A DNA stretch of 64,000 nucleotides, taken from Bacteroidales bacterium KA00344. Lineage in GTDB: Bacteria > Bacteroidota > Bacteroidia > Bacteroidales > Bacteroidaceae. Position numbers and translations under genes: made by a program. Numbering within the stretch: position 1 is the stretch's first letter; the number at the start of each line of letters is the position of its first letter. The DNA is taken from positions 62,001 through 126,000 of the forward strand of contig KQ959425.1 of the NCBI GenBank assembly GCA_001552765.1, written 5' to 3'. This document shows positions 38,129-47,050 of this stretch, piece by piece. The notes beneath the pieces were generated by a model that searched no databases, had not been told where the DNA came from, and saw nothing but the letters and a program-made list of their open reading frames with translations.

Positions 38129-38212
38129 AGAGATGCATATTTTTGAAAGTTTACTGCTTAGGAGACTGTATTATATGCAAAAGATACAACGCAAAACAAC
38201 TGCCTTACACTA

Positions 38213-39136
38213 TTATTTATCCTTTCTTCCAAATATTGAAAAGTGTACATAACGTTTGGGATGAGCCTTGATATTTGTCATCAATGAGTCCGCACTCACC
38301 ACAGCTGAATTTAAATTGTAATATAGCGATGGGTCGTTCATCATCAATCCGAGCGTACTTTCCTTACTGTTCAAACGATCCGTCACATGCTGAACGTTTG
38401 CCAACGTCCTATCCACTTTCGACATTGTACTTGCCACGTCGATTGCTGCAAGGTTCGACGTCAGTCTTGACGTATTATCCAAGGTCGTGTTTGCCTTATC
38501 CAACGCAGTATTTGTCTTGTTGATCATTCCCGGAATTGTGGCATTAATTTTAGCCATCACAGTGTTAAGATTGCTCGTGGTTGTAGTTAGATTAGAAGAT
38601 ATTCTCTGCATATTGTGTATCGATTGTGCAATCGCGGGATCACTCAGAAGGGTATTGATATTAGAAATAATGCTGTCTATCTTCGGAATCATCGCTTCTA
38701 CGGTAGGAACAAACTTCGCTACTGCGCCTATCATTCCTTCGACAATGGCTCCGGGAATTGTGTCACCCGGCTCAACATAAGCACATGAATTTGAAGCTAA
38801 TACAAGATTAACTTTCACGTTTCCCATTAAGTCGGTTTCTATTTCAGCTGACGAGCCCTGTGGGATACGCAAATTCTTGTCAGCATCAACTTTGACAATC
38901 ACTCCTTTTTTACCTGTGTAATCGTAATCTATTTTTTTCACTACACCAATCTGATAACCGTTGGCATAAATCGGGGTGGAGACCGCCAATCCGCTGATAT
39001 CGGCAAAACGAACATAGTATGGTTTATCACTGGAGAATATGGATACCCCCTTTAGAAAATTCAATCCAAAGAATAATAGCACGATTCCAACTATGGCAAC
39101 GATGGCTATTTTAACCTCATTTGTAAAAAACTTCAT
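38213..39136 (-). CDS. MCE/MlaD family lipid-transport protein
   Basis: The 307-residue protein has one N-terminal membrane helix (VAIVAIVGIVLLFFGLNFL) and a single MCE domain (about 35-115, KPYYVRFADISGLAVSTPIYANGYQIGVV). A long helical and low-complexity tail, rich in Thr, Asn and Ser, is predicted to form a channel or coiled coil across the periplasm. MlaD-type proteins move phospholipids between membranes. No MlaE or MlaF gene is adjacent. It follows the amidase gene by 24 bp in the same transcript. Confidence 0.92.
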   Translation of the reverse strand: MKFFTNEVKIAIVAIVGIVLLFFGLNFLKGVSIFSSDKPYYVRFADISGLAVSTPIYANGYQIGVVKKIDYDYTGKKGVIVKVDADKNLRIPQGSSAEIETDLMGNVKVNLVLASNSCAYVEPGDTIPGAIVEGMIGAVAKFVPTVEAMIPKIDSIISNINTLLSDPAIAQSIHNMQRISSNLTTTTSNLNTVMAKINATIPGMINKTNTALDKANTTLDNTSRLTSNLAAIDVASTMSKVDRTLANVQHVTDRLNSKESTLGLMMNDPSLYYNLNSAVVSADSLMTNIKAHPKRYVHFSIFGRKDK

Positions 39137-39160
39137 ATTAATTTATCTGTCTGAATAATT

Positions 39161-40423
39161 TTATCGATTAGCTTTAAACTCTCTGATTCCCTCATTCACG
39201 TCTATCTTCTTGCCACCCTTGAATGCTATGATAAAACATTCGGGGAACTGTTCCAGAATTTGTTTGCGTAAACGATAGATTTCATTATAGTTATTGCTGG
39301 CACCGTAAGTATATTTTCTAAAATTGTTTTCCTCATAGAACTCACAGCCTTTCAACCCCTTAAAATTCTCGTCATCCTCTTTCAGCAACTGTCTGCTCAC
39401 TAAAATCTGCACTTTGAAAACCGGTTTGCTCTCATCCGTGCTGCTTTTAGTCGAGACGATTTTATTGTCTTTCACATTGCCCTCAAGGGGTTTGCTCGAT
39501 GCTTGTGCTTTTTTGTCAGGATTTGAAGTTGTCTGTAATGGGGTCTGCTCTTCTGTTTGTGGCAAAGGTTTCGGCTGTTCCACCGGCACCATTTGTGCTT
39601 TGCGATAGGCTTTGCCGTTACGGTAAGGCACTTTTATGTTATCATCATATTTATTCAGATAACGTATAAACGCATTGTACATTCCCTTTGTATAGAGTTC
39701 GTAGCCGGTATCAGAATTTAGAAATTGCTCCTCATCCGGAGTCGAAATAAAACCAAGTTCCAGTAATATTGCCGGCATGGAAGTAAGTCTAAGAACGGCA
39801 AGGTTATTTTGGTGCGACCCTCCATTCTTACGCCCGGTCGCCCTACACACTTCTTGTTGCATCAGTCGAGACAGCTCAACGCTGCGTTCTCTGTTCTTGT
39901 CTGCAATAAACTCAAACATAATATCGCTCTCTACCGAGTTGGGGTTAAAACCTTTATAGACGGTTTTATAGTCCTCCTCCAGATAGATAACCGAGTTTTC
40001 TCGCTTCGCCACGTCAAGGTTTTCCTTGATTCCTCTATCTCCGGTGTTTTGTCCTCTTCCCAATGTATAGCTTTGGAAACCATAACCCATGCGATGGTTT
40101 GGAAGAGCATTGATATGGACAGAAATAAACAAATCGGCCTGCTTTCTGTTGGCAAAGTCGGCCCTGTTTTTCAATGTAACAAAAACGTCTGTCTTTCTTG
40201 TATACAACACCTTAACGTCCGGACAATTTCTTTCGATCATCTTCCCCAGACTTAATGCATATTTCAGCGTTAAATCTTTTTCATTGGAAATTGCCCCGCG
40301 CGCTCCAAAGTCTTTTCCTCCATGCCCGGCGTCGATAACAAGTGTAAACCGGTTGTTGGCACCTTCAACTACAAGTGCAAACATCAGAAGCATTAATGAA
40401 AAAGAAAGGAACTTTTTACACAT
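39161..40423 (-). CDS. N-acetylmuramoyl-L-alanine amidase
   Basis: The 420-residue exported zinc amidase cleaves the stem peptide from muramic acid. Signal peptide MCKKFLSFSLMLLMFALVVEG, then the Amidase_3 domain: LVIDAGHGGKDFGARG (first zinc His), FISVHINALP (second) and AILLELGFISTPDEE with the catalytic Glu. A charged linker leads to a C-terminal SPOR-like domain (about 345-420, FKVQILVSRQLL). I used ATG 40423 because the in-frame TTG at 40444 is inside the promoter box. It is probably co-transcribed with the MCE gene. Confidence 0.94.
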   Translation of the reverse strand: MCKKFLSFSLMLLMFALVVEGANNRFTLVIDAGHGGKDFGARGAISNEKDLTLKYALSLGKMIERNCPDVKVLYTRKTDVFVTLKNRADFANRKQADLFISVHINALPNHRMGYGFQSYTLGRGQNTGDRGIKENLDVAKRENSVIYLEEDYKTVYKGFNPNSVESDIMFEFIADKNRERSVELSRLMQQEVCRATGRKNGGSHQNNLAVLRLTSMPAILLELGFISTPDEEQFLNSDTGYELYTKGMYNAFIRYLNKYDDNIKVPYRNGKAYRKAQMVPVEQPKPLPQTEEQTPLQTTSNPDKKAQASSKPLEGNVKDNKIVSTKSSTDESKPVFKVQILVSRQLLKEDDENFKGLKGCEFYEENNFRKYTYGASNNYNEIYRLRKQILEQFPECFIIAFKGGKKIDVNEGIREFKANR

Positions 40424-40441
40424 ACCAGAATGAATATTCCG

Positions 40442-40449
40442 CAAAATTA
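40442..40449 (-). promoter_or_regulatory. -7 box for the amidase-MCE operon
   Basis: TAATTTTG on the minus strand, 18 bp before ATG 40423, contains the TTG that would otherwise look like an upstream start. Confidence 0.6.
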
Positions 40450-40471
40450 GTGAAAAGAATCAGAAAGCCCT

Positions 40472-40855
40472 CTATAGGCCTTCAGTTTTATCATTTATTA
40501 AATATAATTCAACACCGGCACCGTCACAGTCGGCGCCCATAGGAGGGTTGAGTTTGGTTAGACAAACTTTAATTGAGCAGACTGCAGGCCAACGCTTCAT
40601 CACCGATTTGCCTATACGGTAGGCAATATGTTCTACAAGGTTTGACGGTATTGCCATCTCATCTTTTGCAAGCGTGTAAACCTCTGCATAATTCACCGTG
40701 TCTGTGACGTTGTCGCTGACCATAGCGGCCGACACATCAACCTGTATCCGTAGATTCAACTCATAGTCATTACCCGTCATACGTTCCTGCGCCTCCACAC
40801 CATGAAAGGCATGAAAGCGCAGGTTTCGTAGATAAATATAACTGTCTTTCAACAT
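40472..40855 (-). CDS. folB: Dihydroneopterin aldolase
   Basis: The 127-residue enzyme converts 7,8-dihydroneopterin to 6-hydroxymethyl-dihydropterin plus glycolaldehyde in folate synthesis. The family pattern is visible in IYLRNLRFHAFHGVEAQER, with the glutamate of the active site, NYAEVYTLAKDEM in the middle and IKVCLTKLNPP near the end. It is 9 bp downstream of the ribonucleotide reductase stop, in one transcript with it. Confidence 0.95.
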   Translation of the reverse strand: MLKDSYIYLRNLRFHAFHGVEAQERMTGNDYELNLRIQVDVSAAMVSDNVTDTVNYAEVYTLAKDEMAIPSNLVEHIAYRIGKSVMKRWPAVCSIKVCLTKLNPPMGADCDGAGVELYLINDKTEGL

Positions 40856-40864
40856 ATTATTGTT

Positions 40865-43438
40865 TTATCCGCAACGGCTGGCACCACAGTTGGTACAGAT
40901 TAGGCATCCTTCTTGATAAACCAACGTTTCCTGACCACACACCGGACAAATCTGCCCGGAAGCCTTACTGCCGTCTACAACATATTTCTTCAAAGCACGC
41001 TCTACACCGTTTTTCCATGTGTTAATACTTTCATCCTTAAGTTGCAAGGAGCCTACAAGCTTAATCACATAGTTGATAGGCATTCGGTAACGGAGCACGC
41101 CGGAGATGAGTTTGGCGTAGTTCCAATATTCCGGATTAAACTTTTCACTCAATCCTTCAACCGTTGTCTTATATCCTCGCTTGTTTTCAAACTGGAAATC
41201 ATAGCGGTGGGTGTCGTCCTCATTGGTTTGTTTGATAATTTTTCCCTTCACTATAGACTTGGGCAATACTATTCCTTCATCATCGTCCTGCAATCCCGTG
41301 AAAATCTCATACGGATATCCGTCGAGTAGTCCTACAAAGGCCACCCACTTTTCTTTGTTGTTCTGGAAACGAACAACGTCGCAGTCTAATTCTTTCGGGC
41401 GTACCTCCTGCACTGCCAATCGGTTTAAGGCGGGTACCGTGAGTGGTTCCGGAGCTTCTTTGTGTTCTTCTTTCTTCTTGTCCTTCTTAGACACGGAAAT
41501 CATTACACCCGAACGACTTCCATCACGATATATGGTGCATCCCTTGCATCCCGATCGCCAAGCCTCCACATAGAGCTTGTTGACTAAATCTTCGTCTACG
41601 TCATTGGGAAGGTTCACCGTAACCGAAATACTGTGGTCTACCCACTTTTGAATGGCTCCCTGCATACGCACCTTCATCAGCCAATCCACATCATTGGCTG
41701 TGGCCTTATAATAAGGTGAACGTGCCACAAGATCGTCAATCTCCTCCTGTGTATATTTTTTAGTGGTATCAATACCATTGATTTCCATCCATGTCAGGAA
41801 TTTCTTGTGATAGACAATGTATTCTTCGAACGAATCACCCACCTCATCAACAAAGTCCACATGGACGTCGGTGTCGTTGGGATTCACTTTTCGGCGACGC
41901 TTATAAACGGGCATAAACACAGGTTCAATGCCACTCGTGGTCTGTGTCATCAGCGAAGTGGTGCCGGTTGGAGCGATGGTAAGACACGCGATATTGCGGC
42001 GTCCGTACTTCTTCATGTCCTCATAGAGTTGAGGATCAGCCTCTTTCAGTCGATTTATAAATGGATTGTTTTTCTCCCGATCAGCATCGTAGATTTCAAA
42101 AGCACCACGCTCGGCTGCCATCGTTACAGAGGAGCGATAGGCGCTCAAAGCTAAGGTCTTATGAACTTCAACCGAGAAATCAGTTGCCTCTTGGGTGCCA
42201 TACCGTAGGCCCATTGCAGCCACCATATCGCCCTCAGCGGTGATTCCAACTCCCGTACGACGTCCCATGCCGCTCTTGCGACGTATTTTCTCCCAAAGAT
42301 AATGTTCCGTTGCTTTCACCTCCTCTGTCTGGGGGTCCACGCCTACCTTTGCAAGAATCATATCAATCTTCTCCATTTCCAAGTCCACAATGTCGTCCAT
42401 GATACGTTGGGCGAGTTGTACGTGTTTCCGGAACTTGTCGAAATTGAACGAGGCTTTATCCGTAAACGGATTGTCTACATAACTATATAGATTCAAGCTC
42501 AACAAGCGACAACTGTCGTAAGGACACAAGGGAATCTCACCACAAGGATTGGTACTCACTGTTCGGAAGCCTAAATCAGCATAGCAATCAGGTATGCTCT
42601 CACGAATAATCGTATCCCAGAACAATACGCCCGGCTCTGCACTCTTCCATGCATTGTGTACTATTTTCTCCCACAGTTTACGAGCGGAAATCTCTTTTTT
42701 CACCAAAGGCTTTTTGGCATCCAATGGGAATTGTTGTATATAAGGCTTGTCCTCTATAGTTGCTTCCATAAAGGCGTCGTCAATTTTCACGCTTACATTG
42801 GCTCCCGTAACTTTGCCCTCAGTCATCTTTGCGTCAATAAAGGCCTCTGAGTCCGGATGTTTAATACCCACTGACAACATCAAAGCCCCGCGACGACCAT
42901 CCTGTGCCACTTCACGTGTAGAATTGCTGTATCGTTCCATAAAAGGCACTAGACCCGTAGAAGTCAAGGCGGAGTTATTCACAGGACTGCCTTTCGGGCG
43001 GATTTGGCTCAAGTCATGGCCTACACCTCCTCGACGCTTCATCAGCTGCACTTGTTCTTCGTCTATCTTCAAAATAGCACCATAGCTGTCGGCGTCACCA
43101 TCCAAACCTATCACAAAACAATTGCTCAAAGATGCTACTTGATAACTGTTGCCAATACCTGTCATCGGACTTCCTGCCGGGACGACATAGCGGAAATGAT
43201 CCAAGAGATCGAAAATCTCTTGTGCACTAAGTGGATTTTTATACTTCTTTTCGATGCGGGCAATTTCATTGGCAATACGCCAATGCATCTGTTCGGGTGA
43301 ACTCTCATAGATATGGCCAAAGCTATCTTTTAAGGCATATTTATTCACCCACACTCTGGCGGCTAATTCATCACCGTCAAAATACTTCAACGACGCAGCA
43401 AACGCTTCGTCATAAGAGTAAATCTTTTGGTTTTCCAT
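40865..43438 (-). CDS. nrdJ: Adenosylcobalamin-dependent (class II) ribonucleotide reductase
   Basis: The 857-residue single-chain reductase converts NDPs or NTPs to deoxy forms with B12. Key features: SNCFVIGLDGDADSYGAI, STNPCGEIPLCPYDSCRLLSLN with the catalytic-site cysteine and glutamate, MKRRGGVGHDLSQIRPKGSPV, and IAPTGTTSLMTQTTSGIEPVF. The C-terminus carries a four-cysteine zinc ribbon (CPVCGQETLVYQEGCLICTNCG) and a redox-type tail. No class I nrdA/nrdB is in the window. It is divergent from the nitroreductase gene, with folB downstream. Confidence 0.96.
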   Translation of the reverse strand: MENQKIYSYDEAFAASLKYFDGDELAARVWVNKYALKDSFGHIYESSPEQMHWRIANEIARIEKKYKNPLSAQEIFDLLDHFRYVVPAGSPMTGIGNSYQVASLSNCFVIGLDGDADSYGAILKIDEEQVQLMKRRGGVGHDLSQIRPKGSPVNNSALTSTGLVPFMERYSNSTREVAQDGRRGALMLSVGIKHPDSEAFIDAKMTEGKVTGANVSVKIDDAFMEATIEDKPYIQQFPLDAKKPLVKKEISARKLWEKIVHNAWKSAEPGVLFWDTIIRESIPDCYADLGFRTVSTNPCGEIPLCPYDSCRLLSLNLYSYVDNPFTDKASFNFDKFRKHVQLAQRIMDDIVDLEMEKIDMILAKVGVDPQTEEVKATEHYLWEKIRRKSGMGRRTGVGITAEGDMVAAMGLRYGTQEATDFSVEVHKTLALSAYRSSVTMAAERGAFEIYDADREKNNPFINRLKEADPQLYEDMKKYGRRNIACLTIAPTGTTSLMTQTTSGIEPVFMPVYKRRRKVNPNDTDVHVDFVDEVGDSFEEYIVYHKKFLTWMEINGIDTTKKYTQEEIDDLVARSPYYKATANDVDWLMKVRMQGAIQKWVDHSISVTVNLPNDVDEDLVNKLYVEAWRSGCKGCTIYRDGSRSGVMISVSKKDKKKEEHKEAPEPLTVPALNRLAVQEVRPKELDCDVVRFQNNKEKWVAFVGLLDGYPYEIFTGLQDDDEGIVLPKSIVKGKIIKQTNEDDTHRYDFQFENKRGYKTTVEGLSEKFNPEYWNYAKLISGVLRYRMPINYVIKLVGSLQLKDESINTWKNGVERALKKYVVDGSKASGQICPVCGQETLVYQEGCLICTNCGASRCG

Positions 43439-43478
43439 CAGTTGAATAGTAAATCTAATTTTTAGAATATGGTGAATG

Positions 43479-43486
43479 CAAAACTA
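43479..43486 (-). promoter_or_regulatory. -7 box for nrdJ-folB
   Basis: TAGTTTTG on the minus strand, 40 bp before the nrdJ ATG, matches TAnnTTTG. No B12 riboswitch-like structure is visible in the short leader. Confidence 0.45.
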
Positions 43487-43560
43487 CAAAAGAATTTCTT
43501 AATTATGGCAATAATCTCAAGATTTTTAATCATAAAATTAACCTTTTTAGAAATTTTTCA

Positions 43561-43568
43561 TATCTTTG
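43561..43568 (+). promoter_or_regulatory. -7 box for the nitroreductase gene
   Basis: TATCTTTG lies 21 bp before the ATG at 43590. Confidence 0.5.
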
Positions 43569-43589
43569 TAACAACAAAAATTTCCAAAA

Positions 43590-44330
43590 ATGAAAACTAT
43601 AAACGAACGTCGGACTATTCGAAAATATTCTGAAAGAGACATTCCCAACGATTTGTTGAACCGTCTGTTAGAACAAGCTGAGCGTACGCCCACTATGGGA
43701 AATCTGCAACTCTACAGCGTAGTGGTGACTCGAAATGCACAAATGAAAGCTAAACTTTCACCCGCACATTTCAATCAGCCAATGGTGAAAGAAGCTCCTG
43801 TGGTACTCACTTTCTGCGCAGATTTTCGCAGAACAACCCTTTGGGCAGAAGCAAGGGATGCGCATCCCGGATATGATAACTTCCTGAGTTTCATCAATGC
43901 CGCTACCGATGCCCTCCTTTATTGCCAAACATTCTGTAATCTCGCAGAAGAAGAAGGGCTTGGGACTTGTTTTCTTGGCACAACTGTATATATGCCACAA
44001 CTAATTATAGACACTCTGAAACTTCCCCAGCTCGTATTCCCAGTTGCCACCATCACACTTGGTTGGCCGGCGGAACAACCGGCTTTGAGCGACCGACTGC
44101 CTCTCAAAAGTATTGTCCACGAAGAGCACTATGAGGATTATACAACCGCTAAAATCGACGAATACTATAGTGAGAAAGAAGCCCTTCCTGAAAACAAGAA
44201 ATTTGTTGAGATGAACAACACGAAGACACTGGCACAAATCTTTACCGACATCAGGTACACGAAGAAAGACAACGAAGCCATGTCAAACGGATTGTTGGAT
44301 GCGCTCAAAAATCAGGGATTTCTCAAATAA
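43590..44330 (+). CDS. Nitroreductase family FMN-dependent oxidoreductase
   Basis: The 246-residue protein is of the NfsA-like size. It starts RRTIRKYSERDIPNDLLNRLLEQAERTPTMGNLQ, the FMN phosphate-binding region, followed by ATDALLYCQTFCNLAEEEGLGTCFLGTT and the PVATITLGWPAEQP region typical of the family. It is predicted to reduce quinones, flavins or nitro compounds with NAD(P)H. The substrate is not predictable. It is monocistronic, facing the tRNA pair. Confidence 0.93.
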   Translation: MKTINERRTIRKYSERDIPNDLLNRLLEQAERTPTMGNLQLYSVVVTRNAQMKAKLSPAHFNQPMVKEAPVVLTFCADFRRTTLWAEARDAHPGYDNFLSFINAATDALLYCQTFCNLAEEEGLGTCFLGTTVYMPQLIIDTLKLPQLVFPVATITLGWPAEQPALSDRLPLKSIVHEEHYEDYTTAKIDEYYSEKEALPENKKFVEMNNTKTLAQIFTDIRYTKKDNEAMSNGLLDALKNQGFLK

Positions 44331-44560
44331 CACCATATCAAAGACAAAAATCGGTTGTACACGAGCTCTGATAAAAGCTTCATGCTTATTCAGATGTTAA
44401 TATAGAGCATCAGTTATAAGGCCAAGACAAGTTTTCGGAAACACTCTTTCACGGCTGTATATCAGCACATCAAACAAAGAACAAAACATTTTTAATGTTT
44501 GCAGTTAAGCGCTGCATAATTTAAATTTTAAACAAAAAGAGGAAAAAAGATGTAAAAAGA
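44331..44560. other. Intergenic stretch between the nitroreductase and tRNA genes
   Basis: It is AT-rich, with no gene or repeat copy seen. The tRNA promoter begins at 44561. Confidence 0.5.
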
Positions 44561-44592
44561 TTTGGTGGTGCAAAATAAAAGCTCTATCTTTG
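44561..44592 (+). promoter_or_regulatory. Promoter of the tRNA-Ser/tRNA-Glu pair
   Basis: TTTG (44561-44564), a 20 bp spacer and TATCTTTG (44585-44592) are a perfect match to the Bacteroidetes consensus, 50 bp before tRNA-Ser. Confidence 0.8.
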
Positions 44593-44642
44593 CAACCGCA
44601 TTTCAAAAGAATGTAGCGAGGTTTACAATCCCACAACGGAAT

Positions 44643-44729
44643 GGAAGTTTGGGTGAGTGGCTGAAACCAGCAGTTTGCTAAACTGCCGTGCGCGTTAGCG
44701 TACCGGGGGTTCGAATCCCCCAGCTTCCG
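44643..44729 (+). tRNA. tRNA-Ser(GCT)
   Basis: The 87 nt gene has a long variable arm, as in tRNA-Ser. The acceptor GGAAGTT pairs with AGCTTCC. The anticodon stem-loop CAGTTTGCTAAACTG carries GCT (reads AGC/AGU). The T arm is GGGGGTTCGAATCCCCC. CCA is not encoded. Confidence 0.97.
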
Positions 44730-44750
44730 CAAGGATTTAAACTTTTTCTT

Positions 44751-44822
44751 GGTCGGTTCATCTAACGGTTAGGATACAAGATTCTCATTCTTGGCATAAG
44801 GGTTCGATTCCCTTACCGACTA
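44751..44822 (+). tRNA. tRNA-Glu(CTC)
   Basis: The 72 nt gene has acceptor GGTCGGT pairing with ACCGACT (one G-U). The anticodon stem CAAGA/TCTTG encloses TTCTCAT, anticodon CTC (reads GAG). The T arm is AAGGGTTCGATTCCCTT. CCA is not encoded. It lies 21 bp after tRNA-Ser and shares its transcript. Confidence 0.95.
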
Positions 44823-44832
44823 CAAGTAATGC

Positions 44833-44859
44833 ACGCAAGCCACAAGGCTTGCGTTTTTT
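44833..44859 (+). terminator. Terminator of the tRNA operon
   Basis: The perfect 9 bp arms ACGCAAGCC and GGCTTGCGT have a tight 4 nt loop and a T6 run. Confidence 0.92.
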
Positions 44860-45381
44860 ATAGCCAAGTTTTGAAAACAAAGACTATTAACAATTTTAAT
44901 ATGCTTTGTTCTACAAACGCCAAACTCATTAAGGGTCGGCAACAAATAACATGATATGGTACTATTGTGCATATTGGCTATATAGCGACAAAACTTTCGC
45001 AAAGGATGCAAAAACCTTAGATGGCGAAGCAATGGCTACCATACCATCAAACATAAGCTGGCCTTAATACGTTGCATTGCAAATGCAGACAAAGCATTTG
45101 AAGTCATGTATCACGTGCAGGAAAATGGCAGACAAACGGTGACGATGGATAGATACCGTATGGATATTTGTGCTAACTCATTTTGTTGATCACTCTGTTC
45201 CGCCCCAAGCCGGCTGCTACCGGCTGACGTTCTACCTGCGACAAAAACAGATGGTCTTCACGTTGCCACTACAAAGACAGATACTGCAATGGCCGACATG
45301 GTCTCAACGCTATAGCTATCAAAGGTATGGCACACTCCAAAGGCCCACAAATACTTGCAGCCTGAAACAATTAAACAGATT
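44860..45381. other. Gene-free stretch before the GNAT gene
   Basis: No promoter box, repeat copy or credible gene was found. The open frame at 45170-45430 has no family resemblance and overlaps the GNAT gene in another frame. Confidence 0.4.
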
Positions 45382-45903
45382 ATGGAATACAAAAAAATAT
45401 CAAGAAACTCAAACGACATTGACGAACTAAGAAGACTCTACTTAACGTCTTTTCCAAAAGAAGAAAGGATGGCATGGGACAGTTTGTTCCAACTCGCAAA
45501 ATGGGAGGATGTAGATTTTCTGGCCTATTACAAAAATGACAAATTGGTTGGGGCTACCTACACCGTAAATCACGACCAACTCAGTTGGCTATTCTATTTT
45601 GCCGTTGTGCCGGAATTTCGCGGACAGGGAATAGGAACAAAGATACTCTCTTCTCTACTCGACGACTGCAGCGACCGTCGTCTGATGATTGACATTGAAG
45701 ACCCAGAACAGCCTGCTAACAACACCCGCCAACGTATTCGACGCATTGGCTTCTATAAAAGAATGGGATTCAAAGACTACGGGATTAGGCAAACAGAAAA
45801 AAACATACGATATAACATCATGGCTCACGGCGGAAAAATCACGACGGACAATTATAAAAATCTCATGAGAAAATATAAAAACTCTCTACAACAATCCGCA
45901 TAA
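45382..45903 (+). CDS. GNAT family N-acetyltransferase
   Basis: The 173-residue protein from ATG 45382 (MEYKKISRNSNDI) has the acetyl-CoA motif A region FYFAVVPEFRGQGIGTKILSSLL, with the pyrophosphate-binding R/Q-x-x-G-x-G/A (RGQGIG), and a C-terminal GFYKRMGFKDYG motif B. Acceptor substrate is unknown. A TTG at 45355 would add nine residues without support. It is monocistronic in a gene-poor stretch. Confidence 0.88.
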   Translation: MEYKKISRNSNDIDELRRLYLTSFPKEERMAWDSLFQLAKWEDVDFLAYYKNDKLVGATYTVNHDQLSWLFYFAVVPEFRGQGIGTKILSSLLDDCSDRRLMIDIEDPEQPANNTRQRIRRIGFYKRMGFKDYGIRQTEKNIRYNIMAHGGKITTDNYKNLMRKYKNSLQQSA

Positions 45904-46042
45904 CACTTCTGCCACCGTCAGCACAATGCCTCTACTACTATCGGCATCATGCTTCGCAACCCACTCTTTTCTGTCATAACATCAGTGTTTCACAATTATT
46001 CATGTTGTGACAGAGCTTTTGTCTATTTTGGAAAACTCAAAG

Positions 46043-46525
46043 TTATTTTGACTTATTTTTAGACCCCGGTTTTCTCCCCCGCTTTTTAGGCTTCTCTACA
46101 AGTACCGGATGCAACTCCAATTGTTGCATTTTGTACTCACGTGGCGTCATGCCGTTAATTTTGTAAAAAGATGCGTAAAAAGATTGCCTGTTGGAGAATC
46201 CTACCATATCGGAAATCTCTTCCATCGTGAGATCCTTATAGCGTTTGTCAATAAGAATAGACATCGCTTCACGAATTCGATAGGAATTAACCAGCGAAGT
46301 GTAGTTCATGTGAAATCTGACATTCACCACCGCAGAGATATAGCGTGTGTTGGTGCCCAGATCTTCCGATAGGCGCTTGGCTGAATAATTCTTGTCTCGA
46401 TACTTTTTCTGAATGATGATGATATCATTGATTCCGGCCTCAAGTTCATCCATCATCTGCGGACTGACTAACGACCTATAAGAGGCCTCCTTTTCTTTAA
46501 TTTTGCTGATATTATACTTTGCCAT
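46043..46525 (-). CDS. AraC-type helix-turn-helix regulator with basic AT-hook-like tail
   Basis: The 160-residue protein consists of a short N-terminal part and two helix-turn-helix segments of the AraC type (about 50-135): YSAKRLSEDLGTNTRYISAVVN, then MEEISDMVGFSNRQSFYASFYKINGMTPREY. The tail, PKKRGRKPGSKNKSK, has an RGRKP core like an AT-hook, suggesting extra minor-groove contact. There is no ligand-binding domain. The ATG at 46525 is chosen over a TTG at 46531. Target genes are unknown; it is adjacent to a 1.5 kb gene-free region. Confidence 0.88.
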   Translation of the reverse strand: MAKYNISKIKEKEASYRSLVSPQMMDELEAGINDIIIIQKKYRDKNYSAKRLSEDLGTNTRYISAVVNVRFHMNYTSLVNSYRIREAMSILIDKRYKDLTMEEISDMVGFSNRQSFYASFYKINGMTPREYKMQQLELHPVLVEKPKKRGRKPGSKNKSK

Positions 46526-46637
46526 AACCAAGATATTGAATCAATTATTATTACTTATCGCAAAGATAATAAAGTTAAGCTTATTTACCAACATTTTTAA
46601 TACTTTTTTACTAAGATTTTTTGTCCTCTAATTTATA

Positions 46638-46668
46638 ATTGCCTCTCTGCTTACTCCTCTTAATTTTG
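46638..46668 (+). promoter_or_regulatory. Orphan promoter in gene-free region
   Basis: ATTG (46638-46641), a 19 bp spacer and TAATTTTG (46661-46668). A hairpin CTGTGAG/CTCACAG (46675-46681 and 46704-46710) starts at the expected transcription start and a T6 run follows near 46722. No coding gene lies downstream on this strand for 1.3 kb. Confidence 0.5.
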
Positions 46669-46674
46669 CAAAGG

Positions 46675-46728
46675 CTGTGAGAACTCGGTCAGAAAAAGGC
46701 AAACTCACAGATCGCTAATGATTTTTTA
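46675..46728 (+). ncRNA. Candidate small RNA
   Basis: It is predicted from the promoter above, a 7 bp stem with a 22 nt loop, and a T-run about 14 nt beyond. No known RNA family was recognised; this is a weak call. Confidence 0.25.
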
Positions 46729-46964
46729 ACCATGCAAAGCCCCTACGACCGTCTTCTATGATCAAAGGTACAGTGTCGTTTTAACACGATCTAATTATAA
46801 CAGAAACAACTTTACAAACATAGGCTTATATTTGGCGTATTTAAAAATATAAAAAAGATTATTCGAAATTCTTCAAAATAATGAGTTTTTCGCAATCGGC
46901 TTATAACCAAGAGTATAGAGTCCATTCAAAACATTTCCATAAATAATAGTTTTCTTAACGCTTT

Positions 46965-47050
46965 GCCTTTAAGCCTTAACGGCATCATCATTAAGCTGTT
47001 AAGGCGATACGGATAAAGCTTAATCACCATGCGAATAGATAGTAATCGCA
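46965..47050 (+). repeat. Degenerate core of the dispersed repeat, copy 4
   Basis: Only the phased block is recognisable: AAGCCTTAA (46971), TTAAGCTGTTAA (46991) and AAAGCTTAA (47015), spaced 22 and 23 bp, then ATGCGAATAGAT and TAATCGCA as in other copies. The flanks have decayed. Confidence 0.55.

Larger units (their letters stand above)
46526..46964. other. First part of a 1.5 kb gene-free region
   Basis: It contains a promoter-like pair at 46638-46668 with a hairpin just downstream, and an opposing minus-strand TACCTTTG box at 46763-46770. No coding gene was found. Confidence 0.5.

Noticed and set aside
45170-45430. 86-codon frame upstream of the GNAT gene
   Set aside because: It overlaps the GNAT gene in another frame and shows no homology-like pattern.
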